A program made the translations under genes and the position numbers. Below, one piece after another: positions 10,101-16,615 of a stretch of 42,526 nt of DNA. Within the stretch, counting starts at the first letter, position 1. Every line of letters starts with the position of its first letter. This DNA comes from Bacteroidia bacterium (GTDB taxonomy: Bacteria > Bacteroidota > Bacteroidia > Flavobacteriales > Flavobacteriaceae): the NCBI GenBank assembly GCA_030430535.1, contig JAUIKY010000032.1, positions 1-42,526 on the forward strand. Reading direction: 5' to 3'. The notes under the pieces were generated by a model. That model had not been told where the DNA came from and searched no databases. It was given only the letters and a program-made list of their open reading frames with translations.

Positions 10101-10320
10101 CCGTTAAAATTTCGCTCTCTGAAAATACTTTTAGCGTTTCGATAATGCGTTCCTTCATTTCGGCCACCGCCTTGTTGGTAAAGGTAATGGCCAAAATGCG
10201 TCTGAATTCAAACGGACTATTAGAACGGAATAAAATCTTTAAATATTCTTTTACAAGGGTATAGGTTTTGCCACTTCCGGCCGAAGCATTGTATATAGTA
10301 AACGGAGAATTTTTAGGCAT
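7186..10320 (-). CDS. AddA-like UvrD/Rep helicase-nuclease
   Basis: A 1044-residue superfamily 1A helicase with a C-terminal RecB-type nuclease. Walker A is NASAGSGKTYT (residues 11-21); ILAITFTNKAVAEMKERI is motif Ia; YFIDEFQDTS is the DEXQ/Walker B region; LLVGDAKQAIYRWRGG is motif III; MTIHKSKGLEFPVV is motif V; and LLYVALTRAAEQL is motif VI. The nuclease motif VIIDYKTG is near residue 1000. It probably works with the AddB-like protein at 2735-5491 to resect double-strand breaks for RecA. The genes are on the same strand but separated by the OmpA gene, which has its own promoter and terminator. Confidence 0.88.
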   Translation of the reverse strand: MPKNSPFTIYNASAGSGKTYTLVKEYLKILFRSNSPFEFRRILAITFTNKAVAEMKERIIETLKVFSESEILTANHSMFQSICEELEMPPEQLHEKSGKLLNTILHNYAAFDISTIDGFTHKIIRTFAHDLKLPLNFEVELDQEALLNEAVDSLIAKAGTNDALTQILVDFAIEKADNDKSWDVAIDFNKIAKLLVNENDIPFLETLKDKTLADFSSLKSQLKKDIAETESSVSEIAKSILTTIENAGLEFGDFSGGYLPKHFQKLAHADFNVNFTAKWQEDIETKTLYPKRVTANIASTIEQIQPEIASAFNNTKQAVFLLKFLKAFYKNITPLSVLNAINQELIALKEEQNKMLISEFNAIINNEIKAQPSPFIYERIGEKFKHYFIDEFQDTSVVQWQNLVPLLNNSLSAENGSTLLVGDAKQAIYRWRGGKAEQFIELFNNENPFYVEKNVKNLPANFRSFKEVVNFNNGLFNFLSQQVFNNDMYSHLYNHAQQDITKNNEGYVELEFLDITKDDDRDAFFTETVLQKINSCLANGYSLGDICVLVRKKKDGVAVANYLSQNDIPIISSETLLLNNAPEVQFINHFLGLLLQPKNKEIKIRVLQFLANHFNIENQHDFFTEHIDLPVSELLKKLETYGVFLKTEGLLQLPLFDLAETLIRQFNLAENSNAYVQFYLDVVLDFTQKKGSDISGFLEYFDKKKDSLSIVSPLGQNAVQIMTIHKSKGLEFPVVIFPYADLDIYREKEPKEWFAINKEQYHGFTHTLLNYNKDFEYFGEEGKQIYDQHQSELELDNINLLYVALTRAAEQLYIISAKDISTKGETNTKKYSGLLISYLQHLGLWEDSKLIYSFGNSKRTSKTSEEKQTNTQLQDEFISTAKDQHHIKVVAKSSFLWDTAQKEAIEKGNLIHDIMAQIKTKTDVDFVIQDFLRASIIDHLQATALKETAIQIINHPKLSDYFTETYTTHNERDIITKQGIILRPDKVAVNEKKEAVIIDYKTGAEDKKHIQQLQLYQDVLEEMGIVIKNKILVYINNDIKIKQV

Positions 10321-10409
10321 TTTGTTTTATTTGTTTACAAGATAAAAACAAACAATCATTCCATAACAATTTATTATTTTTAATATTTTTTATTGCCCCG
10401 TATTATACC

Positions 10410-10417
10410 TAAATTTG
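10410..10417 (+). promoter_or_regulatory. Candidate -7 element for superoxide dismutase
   Basis: TAAATTTG fits TAnnTTTG and lies 38 bases before the sod ATG. The nearest upstream TTG (10393-10395) is only 14 bases away, shorter than usual, so the -33 element is uncertain. Confidence 0.5.
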
Positions 10418-10455
10418 AAGGAAATTAAATATTAACACTAAAAAACAATAAAATT

Positions 10456-11064
10456 ATGGCTTTCGAATTACCGAAATTAGGATACGATTATGATGCCTTG
10501 GAACCGCATATTGATGCCCGTACTATGGAAATACACCATAGCAAGCACCACCAAGGATATACAAACAACTTGAACGCGGCTATTGAAGGTACCGATTTAG
10601 AAGGGAAATCTATTGAAGATATTTTAGCAAATCTTGATATGAACAATGGCGCCGTAAGAAACAATGGTGGCGGATTTTACAACCACTCCCTGTTTTGGGA
10701 CGTGATCAATCCAGAGGGCAAAGGTTACCTTTCTGGAGAATTAAAAGATGCTATTGAAGCAGCTTATGGTTCTAAAGAAGCGTTTATCGAGGCTTTCAGT
10801 AAAGCAGCGGCCACTCGTTTTGGTTCTGGTTGGGCATGGCTTTGTGTTCATAAAGGCGGTAAAGTAGAAGTTTGTTCTTCACCAAACCAAGATAACCCGT
10901 TAATGCCAGGTGTGGGCTGTGGAGGTACTCCAATTTTAGGATTGGATGTTTGGGAACATGCCTATTACCTAAATTACCAAAACCGTCGTCCAGATTACAT
11001 TAAAGCCTTCTTTAACGTAATTAATTGGAATGAAGTTGAAAGAAGATATGCAGAAGCTAAGTAA
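10456..11064 (+). CDS. sodA: Superoxide dismutase, Fe/Mn family (Mn-type residues)
   Basis: A 202-residue cytoplasmic enzyme that dismutates superoxide to O2 and H2O2. Metal ligands are His27, His77 (NHSLFW), Asp164 and His168 (DVWEHAYY). Gly72-Gly73 and Gln145 (SPNQDNP) are the positions that usually mark Mn-type rather than Fe-type enzymes. A cambialistic enzyme is possible, since such residues predict metal use imperfectly. No signal peptide. It is transcribed alone, divergent from the AddA-like gene and followed by a terminator. Confidence 0.95.
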   Translation: MAFELPKLGYDYDALEPHIDARTMEIHHSKHHQGYTNNLNAAIEGTDLEGKSIEDILANLDMNNGAVRNNGGGFYNHSLFWDVINPEGKGYLSGELKDAIEAAYGSKEAFIEAFSKAAATRFGSGWAWLCVHKGGKVEVCSSPNQDNPLMPGVGCGGTPILGLDVWEHAYYLNYQNRRPDYIKAFFNVINWNEVERRYAEAK

Positions 11065-11140
11065 GTAGTGGATTAATTTTCGTTTGGAAAATTTATGAAC
11101 CACTTACCTTGAGCAAGCTTAAGGGTCTTATTAAAATAAT

Positions 11141-11174
11141 AAATCGCTTGAAGTTAATTTCAGGCGATTTTTTT
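11141..11174 (+). terminator. Intrinsic terminator downstream of sod
   Basis: AAATCGCTTGAA pairs with TTCAGGCGATTT (one wobble) around a 6-base loop, ending in a T7 run. A smaller hairpin, CCTTGAG-caag-CTTAAGG (11107-11124), precedes it in the same 3' untranslated region. Confidence 0.85.
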
Positions 11175-11224
11175 ATGCTTAAAACTGGAGGGTTTGATTA
11201 GGGTTTAATGAAGTGCTAAAAATG

Positions 11225-11296
11225 AAAAAGGTGAACAAGAAATGTTCACCTTTTTGCCCCAAATCTACCATAAACTTAACCTACTTATGTTATGGT
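11225..11296 (-). ncRNA. Candidate small RNA, copy 1 (with own promoter and terminator)
   Basis: Read on the minus strand, a -7 element TATCTTTG (11308 down to 11301) is followed within about 5 bases by a predicted RNA. The RNA opens with stem ACCATAA/TTATGGT enclosing a 16-base loop that contains AAGTAGGTTAAG. A linker AGATTTGGGGC follows. It ends in a 13-bp terminator stem whose core is GGTGAACA/TGTTCACC, with T5. The predicted length is about 72 bases. No open frame is present. The transcription start is estimated from the -7 element. The -33 position reads TTCGG rather than TTG. Family is not recognised; function unknown. Confidence 0.55.
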
Positions 11297-11300
11297 GGGT

Positions 11301-11308
11301 CAAAGATA
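11301..11308 (-). promoter_or_regulatory. -7 element of candidate small RNA copy 1
   Basis: TATCTTTG on the minus strand matches TAnnTTTG exactly, and the same octamer drives tRNA-Asn at 42299-42306. It lies immediately before the conserved part of the repeat, which fits a start site at the first stem base. Confidence 0.55.
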
Positions 11309-11437
11309 TTGCGATAAAAAGGGCTGCCGAAATATTTTAGTTAAACGACACATATATTGGCTTAAACGGGAAAGGGCTTTTATTTAAGATAAAATGGGTT
11401 TTTTGAGAAAAAATTTGGTAAGGAAACTAAAACGCAT

Positions 11438-11511
11438 AAAAAAAGGCGAACTTGCGTTCACCTTTTTTTGCCCCAAATCTACCATGAACTTAACCTACTT
11501 ATGTTATGGTG
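11438..11511 (-). ncRNA. Candidate small RNA, copy 2 (weaker promoter)
   Basis: Nearly identical to copy 1 over about 54 bases: same 5' hairpin, same loop AAGTAGGTTAAG, same linker. Differences are small and mostly tolerated. The 5' stem has one A-to-G change that converts an A-T pair to G-T. The terminator stem (11438-11469) has one C-A mismatch and a longer T7 run. The upstream octamer is TAAATTGG (11516-11523, minus), one base from TAnnTTTG, so it may be weak or the unit may be read from the purF-like gene, whose stop is 115 bases upstream. Confidence 0.45.
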
Positions 11512-11625
11512 AGACCAATTTATGCGTATTTTAGATAATCTGAATATTTTTTAGATGAAATGCATTTTTTTAAGTCGAAATGCGTTATTGGCGGATTATC
11601 AGTAGCTAAATTGTTAATGTCGTAA

Positions 11626-13524
11626 TTAATAAGCGCGTTCTTTGTTGCCTTCGTAAAAGTTGATAAATGCACGGTTCACTACTCGGTTTCCACCTACCGT
11701 TGGGTAATTTCCCGTAAAATACCAATCTCCCAAATGCTCGGGGCAGGCTTTATGCAGGTTTTCAACCGATTGGAAAATAATTTTCACTTCAGCTTTTATC
11801 GATTCATGACTTAAAAGTTCCGAAATTTTATCAGAAATCTGTTCGTCGGTAAAGGGGTCGTAAATTTCCTTTACAAAGTTTTGTACGTGCTTATCGTCCA
11901 AATCGGTTTGCTCGATACATTTGTTATAAACCTCTTTTACGATATCGTATTTTCCAGACTCTTTTAGTAGTTCTAAAGCGGCACGGAATGCAATTAAATC
12001 TTCCAAACGGGCCATGTCGATACCGTAGCAGTCGGGGTATCGAATTTGAGGTGCAGACGACACCACAATAATCTTCTTAGGATTAAGTCGGTCCAGCATT
12101 TTAAGGATACTCTTTTTAAGAGTAGTTCCTCGAACAATACTGTCGTCAATAATCACCAAATTGTCGTTTGGTTTTATTACGCCATAAGTAATATCGTAAA
12201 CGTGGGCCACTAAATCGTCTCGGCTGCTATCTTCGGTAATGAAAGTTCTTAGCTTAACATCTTTTATGGCTATTTTTTCAATTCGCGGACGCTCTGATAA
12301 GATTTCGGTAACTTTTTCAGATGAAAGCGAACGTTGCCCGTTTAATATTTTTGCTGTTTTTGTTTTATTTATAAAGGCCTCAGCTGTTTCAACCATTCCA
12401 AAGAACGATGTTTCTGCCGTATTGGGAATGTATGAAAACACCGTGTTCTTCGTATCGTTATTAATCGCTTCCAACACTTTTGGCATGACTAACTTACCGA
12501 GCATTTTTCGCTCTTGATAAATTTCGGCATCGCTTCCTCTAGAAAAATAAATACGCTCAAAAGAACACGATTTTCGCTCTAAAGGTTGTAATATTTGTTT
12601 TAACCTTACTTCTCCAGATTTTTTGGTGATAATGGCCTGTCCAGGTTTCAGTTCTGCAATATCCTCAAATTTTACGTTGAAAACCGTTTGTATTACCGGT
12701 CGCTCTGAAGCTACTACAACCACTTCGTCGTCCTTGTAATAATAAGCCGGGCGGATTCCAGCGGGGTCACGTAAAACAAACGAGTCGCCATGCCCAATAA
12801 GTCCGGCCATAGCATAACCACCATCCCAGTTTTTGGCCGCACGCTTTAATATTTTGGCCACTTTTAAACGCTCGGCGATAAGTGGTGAAGCTTCGCGTTT
12901 ATTGTAGCCTTCTTTTTTGAGGTCTTTGTATATTTTGCTTACGGCATCATCTAAAAAATGACCGATTTTTTCCATAATGGTAATGGTATCGGTGTATTCT
13001 TTAGGGTGCTGCCCCAATTCAATAAGGTTGGAGAAAAGTTCTTTAACGTTGGTCATGTTAAAGTTCCCGGCCATAATCAGGTTTCTATGCATCCAGTTAT
13101 TTTGTCTTAAAAACGGATGAACGCTTTCAACGCTATTTTTGCCAAAAGTACCATAGCGCACGTGGCCCAATAGCACTTCGCCTATGTAGGGAATGTTTTT
13201 CTTTTGGGCGGCCACATCATCTTTATATTCAGGGTGGTTTTCAAACTCCTTATTGATTCGGTCGTTAATTTGTGCAAAAATATCTTGAATAGGTTGCTGC
13301 GCTACCGATCTTACTCTGCTTATGTACCGCTCGCCCGGTTTGGTGTCCAATTTAATACTGGCAAAACCAGCGCCGTCTTGTCCACGATTGTGCTGTTTTT
13401 CCATCATGAGGTACATTTTGTTTACCCCATAAAAGGCACTGCCGTACTTTTCTTTGTAATATTCCAAAGGCTTTAAAAGCCTTATCATGGCAATTCCACA
13501 TTCGTGTTTTATAGCATCACTCAT
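11626..13524 (-). CDS. purF: Amidophosphoribosyltransferase-family protein (PurF-like, long form)
   Basis: A 632-residue type II glutamine amidotransferase fused to a phosphoribosyltransferase. Cys9 in KHECGIA would become the N-terminal nucleophile after removal of an 8-residue propeptide. RGQDGAG (48-54) and GHVRYGTFG (120-128) shape the glutaminase site. The PRPP loop is LVIIDDSIVRGTT (456-468). PurF makes 5-phosphoribosylamine from PRPP and glutamine, the first purine step. The protein is over 100 residues longer than usual PurF, with inserts at about 85-115 and 170-215 and a C-terminal tail. It may be a paralog with a related role, so the symbol is tentative. purN lies 2 kb away on the same strand. 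Confidence 0.75.
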   Translation of the reverse strand: MSDAIKHECGIAMIRLLKPLEYYKEKYGSAFYGVNKMYLMMEKQHNRGQDGAGFASIKLDTKPGERYISRVRSVAQQPIQDIFAQINDRINKEFENHPEYKDDVAAQKKNIPYIGEVLLGHVRYGTFGKNSVESVHPFLRQNNWMHRNLIMAGNFNMTNVKELFSNLIELGQHPKEYTDTITIMEKIGHFLDDAVSKIYKDLKKEGYNKREASPLIAERLKVAKILKRAAKNWDGGYAMAGLIGHGDSFVLRDPAGIRPAYYYKDDEVVVVASERPVIQTVFNVKFEDIAELKPGQAIITKKSGEVRLKQILQPLERKSCSFERIYFSRGSDAEIYQERKMLGKLVMPKVLEAINNDTKNTVFSYIPNTAETSFFGMVETAEAFINKTKTAKILNGQRSLSSEKVTEILSERPRIEKIAIKDVKLRTFITEDSSRDDLVAHVYDITYGVIKPNDNLVIIDDSIVRGTTLKKSILKMLDRLNPKKIIVVSSAPQIRYPDCYGIDMARLEDLIAFRAALELLKESGKYDIVKEVYNKCIEQTDLDDKHVQNFVKEIYDPFTDEQISDKISELLSHESIKAEVKIIFQSVENLHKACPEHLGDWYFTGNYPTVGGNRVVNRAFINFYEGNKERAY

Positions 13525-13621
13525 AAAAAAATGTTTTCGCTTTTTCTTTAATTTTTGTTTTCCTTAGTCGAACTTTCAACGGATTGATTTCAAAGGAACT
13601 GAATTTTATTGTAAACTAAAA

Positions 13622-13642
13622 CGCACCCAATTTGTGGGCGCG
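13622..13642 (-). terminator. Intrinsic terminator of the PfkB kinase gene
   Basis: On the minus strand, CGCGCCCACAAATTGGGTGCG forms a stem with one mismatch, followed by TTTTAGTTT. It lies just past the kinase stop codon and separates it from the purF-like gene 100 bases on. Confidence 0.6.
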
Positions 13643-13647
13643 CGGTT

Positions 13648-14574
13648 TTATGTTAATTCTATTTCAAATTGTGTTAACTGTTTAAATTGCAGCAAACGTT
13701 TGTGTACTTCTGGATTCGTTAAATTTTGCATGCGCTCGGTGCCGAATTTTTCAACACAAAATGACGCTAGGGTTGAGCCATATATAACGGCATTTTTCAT
13801 GTTTTTAAATGAAAAATCGTTGGTTTTGGCTAGGTAGCCCGTAAAGCCTCCTGCAAAGGTGTCGCCGGCTCCCGTGGGATCGAACACTTCTTCCAAAGGC
13901 AATGCCGGTGCATAAAACACATGCTCATCATGAAATAACAACGCGCCGTGCTCCCCTTTTTTGATTACCACATATTGTGGACCCATAGCGTGAATTTTTC
14001 GTGCGGCTACAACCAATGAATATTCGCCGGTTAGTTGGCGTGCTTCTTCATCGTTTATGGTAATAACGTCAACACGTTTAATTACATTTTTTAAATCTTC
14101 CAAAGCGCAGTCCATCCAAAAATTCATGGTATCTAAAACCACTAATTTTGGCGTGTTTTCCATTTGGTCCAATACGCTCGATTGTACCAGTGGATGCAGG
14201 TTGCCCAACATCACTACTTCGGCATCTCGGTAATCTTCAGGAACAATAGGATTGAAATCGGCAAGGGTGTTAAGCTCGGTAACCAAGGTGTCGCGCGAGT
14301 TCATATCGTTGTGGTAGCGCCCGCTCCAAAAAAAGGTTTTGCCTTCCTTTACAATTTCAATGCCCGAAATATCGATGTTTTTATCGGACAATAAATCTAA
14401 ATATTTCTGCGGAAAATCGCCGCCAACCACCGAAACGGCTGCAGCATCAACATTAAAATGTGAAGCGGCCAAACCTATAAAAGTTGCTGCTCCGCCAAGT
14501 ATTTTGTCGGTTTTTCCGAACGGGGTTTCAATAGCATCAAACGCTACGGTGCCCACTATAACTAATTTACCCAT
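13648..14574 (-). CDS. PfkB-family sugar/nucleoside kinase
   Basis: A ribokinase-fold kinase of 308 residues from the chosen start. Near the N-terminus it has GTVAFDAIETPFG and GGAATFIGLAASH for substrate binding. The C-terminal signature FDPTGAGDTFAGGF holds the catalytic Asp and the anion hole. The substrate is unknown; it could be a sugar or nucleoside such as adenosine. The open frame extends 23 codons further upstream, but that stretch contains a good -7 element (TATATTTG at 14597-14604, minus), so translation from ATG 14572-14574 (MGKLVIVGT) is more likely. The place between purF-like and RNase H genes does not reveal its job. Confidence 0.85.
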   Translation of the reverse strand: MGKLVIVGTVAFDAIETPFGKTDKILGGAATFIGLAASHFNVDAAAVSVVGGDFPQKYLDLLSDKNIDISGIEIVKEGKTFFWSGRYHNDMNSRDTLVTELNTLADFNPIVPEDYRDAEVVMLGNLHPLVQSSVLDQMENTPKLVVLDTMNFWMDCALEDLKNVIKRVDVITINDEEARQLTGEYSLVVAARKIHAMGPQYVVIKKGEHGALLFHDEHVFYAPALPLEEVFDPTGAGDTFAGGFTGYLAKTNDFSFKNMKNAVIYGSTLASFCVEKFGTERMQNLTNPEVHKRLLQFKQLTQFEIELT

Positions 14575-14596
14575 GAAAGGAGTTGAAATTTTTTTG

Positions 14597-14604
14597 CAAA
14601 TATA
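14597..14604 (-). promoter_or_regulatory. -7 element before the PfkB kinase start
   Basis: TATATTTG on the minus strand, 22 bases upstream of ATG 14574. Being inside the longer open frame, it argues for the shorter protein. No clear TTG at -33. Confidence 0.5.
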
Positions 14605-14774
14605 AGCCTTTTGAAGACTTAATTGGCTATTTATTGGTGGCATTAACTTTTAATGTTAATTTTTTAGAAAAAAATGTGACGAACTGAAAAAAGGAGTGTC
14701 TTAACGTTAAATGCTATTATCAATTCTTAAATTGGGGGTGCCATTATGGTATTCCCTATTTTTATCTTTTGAGG

Positions 14775-15416
14775 TTACTTGCGGCCGAAATCGGCAGGTA
14801 TTTCGCCCCAAGCCTTGGTTTCCCATTTCACAATTACGGTGCTGTAAGTGTTGTTTTTTAGCCAGTTAACTGCTCTGTCAACCAGTTCAAAAAGGGCTTT
14901 GTTTTTGGCGTTTCGCTCCAATTTGGTGTTGCAGGCTTTCTTTTTAACCCAGCTTATGGCGGTTCGCGAATCTGTATAAATAATGCGGTCGCTGTTGTTT
15001 TTTTTAAGAAGAGCCAAGCCGTGCACTATGGCCAAAAACTCACCAATATTATTCGTGGCTTCTTCAAACGGACCTTGAATAAACAGTTGTTTTTTAGTTT
15101 TGGTGTCAACACCGCGGTATTCCATTTTGCCCGGGTTTCCGCTGGAGGCGGCATCAACCGAAATGGAATTGTAGTTGGGTTGACCTATTTTTTTAAGTTG
15201 TTCGGCAGAAAGTTCGCTTTTAAAGCTTTTGTTTTTTCCAACGTAATCAAAGTAATTGCCTTTTAAAGCGGCTTTTGCGGCATCGAAAGTGGGGAAGGAT
15301 TTGTACTGCGCCCCTTCAAAATTGGTGATTTGGGCTTTGCAGTCGTTCCAATTATCAAAAACGCCCGTTTTATGGCCTTTCCAAACAGTATAGTATTTTT
15401 TCTTTTTTTTGGACAT
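14775..15416 (-). CDS. rnhA: Ribonuclease H1 with N-terminal hybrid-binding domain
   Basis: A 213-residue protein. Residues 3-55 (YYTVWKGHKTGVF.NW.DC..Q..) form the viroplasmin-like domain that binds RNA-DNA hybrids. Residues 83-213 are the RNase H catalytic domain, with acidic residues Asp88 (VDAASSGNPG), Glu126 (NNIGEFLAI), Asp149 (IYTDSRTA) and Asp209 (PADFGRK). It cleaves RNA in RNA-DNA hybrids, such as R-loops and primers. The layout is like eukaryotic RNase H1 and common in Bacteroidota. Its gene is separated from purN by a 96-base gap carrying two short hairpin repeats. Confidence 0.93.
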   Translation of the reverse strand: MSKKKKKYYTVWKGHKTGVFDNWNDCKAQITNFEGAQYKSFPTFDAAKAALKGNYFDYVGKNKSFKSELSAEQLKKIGQPNYNSISVDAASSGNPGKMEYRGVDTKTKKQLFIQGPFEEATNNIGEFLAIVHGLALLKKNNSDRIIYTDSRTAISWVKKKACNTKLERNAKNKALFELVDRAVNWLKNNTYSTVIVKWETKAWGEIPADFGRK

Positions 15417-15420
15417 TTTT

Positions 15421-15446
15421 GTTATTCCCGCGAAAGCGGGAATCTC
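15421..15446. repeat. Short hairpin repeat (GTCATT-stem-AATCTC family)
   Basis: ATTCCCGC-gaaa-GCGGGAAT, a perfect 8-bp stem with a GAAA tetraloop, flanked by GTT on the left and CTC on the right. Related copies with different stem sequence lie at 28215-28241, 29632-29658 and 32421-32484. Confidence 0.7.
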
Positions 15447-15474
15447 ATGAATTTAAGGCTTTTCGTTTTATTTA

Positions 15475-15506
15475 GTTGAGCCGCTTCGACTGCGCTCAGC
15501 GTGACA
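15475..15506. repeat. Second short imperfect palindrome in the rnhA-purN gap
   Basis: TGAGC (15477-15481) and GCTCA (15494-15498) flank a 12-base loop, followed by GCGTGACA. The TGACA end resembles the other hairpin repeats of the window, but the stem is shorter and imperfect. Confidence 0.45.
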
Positions 15507-15512
15507 TACCAA

Positions 15513-16094
15513 TTAATTATTTAGAATTTGTTTTTTGAGTATTTCATCAACCACCTTCGGAAAATGCTCCATTTCCAGTTCATGAATTTTGGCGGCTACA
15601 TCATCGGCCGTATCGGTGGGGAGCACCTCGCATTTCGCCTGAAAAATAATGGCGCCTTCATCATAATTTTCGTTTACATAATGTATGGTGATGCCCGTTT
15701 CGGTTTCTTTGTTTTCAACCACCGCCTTATGCACGTGCATGCCGTACATGCCTTTGCCGCCAAATTTAGGCAATAGCGCAGGGTGTACATTAATCACTTT
15801 ATTGGGGAATTCATTTAATATGAACTCTGGGAATTTCCATAAAAAGCCAGCCAGAACAATCAAGTCGGGTTTCGAGGCTCTTAAAATGTTCAGTACGTCA
15901 TCGGTTTTTGAAAGCGCTATCCTGTTGAACGACAGTGCGCTAACGTTTAGTTTTTTTGCCCGATCTAAAACTTTGGCATGAGGATTGTTGGTAAGCACTT
16001 GAATAACAGACGCATTATCGCTGTTTTGAAAAAACTTAATTAAATTTTCAGCATTAGTACCACTTCCGGACGCAAAAATTACAATACGTTTCAT
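15513..16094 (-). CDS. purN: Phosphoribosylglycinamide formyltransferase 1
   Basis: A 193-residue GART that transfers a formyl group from 10-formyl-tetrahydrofolate to GAR in purine synthesis. ASGSGTNAENLI near the N-terminus binds the phosphate. The catalytic region includes NVHPALLPKFGGKGMYG (Asn and His of the N-x-H pair) and the later Asp in NENYDEGAIIFQ. Length is normal. It is divergent from acpP, with 275 bases between starts. It lies upstream of rnhA, kinase and purF-like genes on the same strand, but gaps and a terminator argue against one simple operon. Confidence 0.95.
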   Translation of the reverse strand: MKRIVIFASGSGTNAENLIKFFQNSDNASVIQVLTNNPHAKVLDRAKKLNVSALSFNRIALSKTDDVLNILRASKPDLIVLAGFLWKFPEFILNEFPNKVINVHPALLPKFGGKGMYGMHVHKAVVENKETETGITIHYVNENYDEGAIIFQAKCEVLPTDTADDVAAKIHELEMEHFPKVVDEILKKQILNN

Positions 16095-16330
16095 CTGTTC
16101 GTTTTTATTCTAAAATTTAAGTCAGATGTAATTCGCTAATTGAAATTACTAGAATGTTCAGCAAAATTCGTAAGCTCATTTCATTTTACAGACTATAGTG
16201 TTATGATTATTCGAACAAAAAAAAGAATAATTATTAACAATTAGAAGGTATTATATAAATACTTACAGGTAATTTTAGTAAATTACGAACACATTTTTAA
16301 TGTAAAAGTGTGTTTTAAAATAAAGTTTTT

Positions 16331-16338
16331 TATTTTTG
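16331..16338 (+). promoter_or_regulatory. -7 element of the acpP-fabF transcript
   Basis: TATTTTTG matches TAnnTTTG and lies 31 bases before the acpP ATG. The rest of the 275-base purN-acpP gap is AT-rich; no other site or small gene was recognised. Confidence 0.55.
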
Positions 16339-16369
16339 CCAACTAATTAAAACTTAAAATTAAAAGATT

Positions 16370-16603
16370 ATGTCAGACATTGCATCAAGAGTAAAAGCGA
16401 TTATCGTAGACAAATTAGGAGTTGATGAAAACGAAGTAGTAACTGAAGCCAGCTTCACTAACGATTTAGGAGCAGACTCGTTGGATACTGTAGAATTAAT
16501 CATGGAATTCGAAAAAGAATTCGATATCCAAATTCCTGACGACCAAGCAGAGAACATCGCAACAGTTGGTCAAGCTATATCTTATATAGAAGAAGCAAAA
16601 TAA
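16370..16603 (+). CDS. acpP: Acyl carrier protein
   Basis: A 77-residue acidic four-helix protein that carries growing acyl chains on phosphopantetheine in type II fatty-acid synthesis. The attachment Ser37 is in [15 protein letters not shown]. Length and sequence are typical. It is 12 bases upstream of fabF, its usual partner. Confidence 0.97.
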   Translation: MSDIASRVKAIIVDKLGVDENEVVTEASFTNDLGADSLDTVELIMEFEKEFDIQIPDDQAENIATVGQAISYIEEAK

Positions 16604-16615
16604 GCAAAATACTTT

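Larger units (their letters stand above)
11065..11625. other. Gap of 561 bases between sod and the purF-like gene; no protein gene seen
   Basis: The longest non-coding stretch of the window. It holds the sod terminator (11141-11174) and two copies of a roughly 70-base unit (11225-11297 and 11438-11511), each a hairpin, a short linker and a terminator hairpin when read on the minus strand. The 140 bases between the copies and the 115 bases before the purF-like stop codon are AT-rich with nothing recognisable. No convincing open frame was found on either strand. Confidence 0.8.

Noticed and set aside
11225-11511. Possible two-unit CRISPR or direct-repeat array
   Set aside because: Only two copies, 140 bases apart, each with its own terminator and no uniform spacer or cas genes; a small RNA gene fits better.
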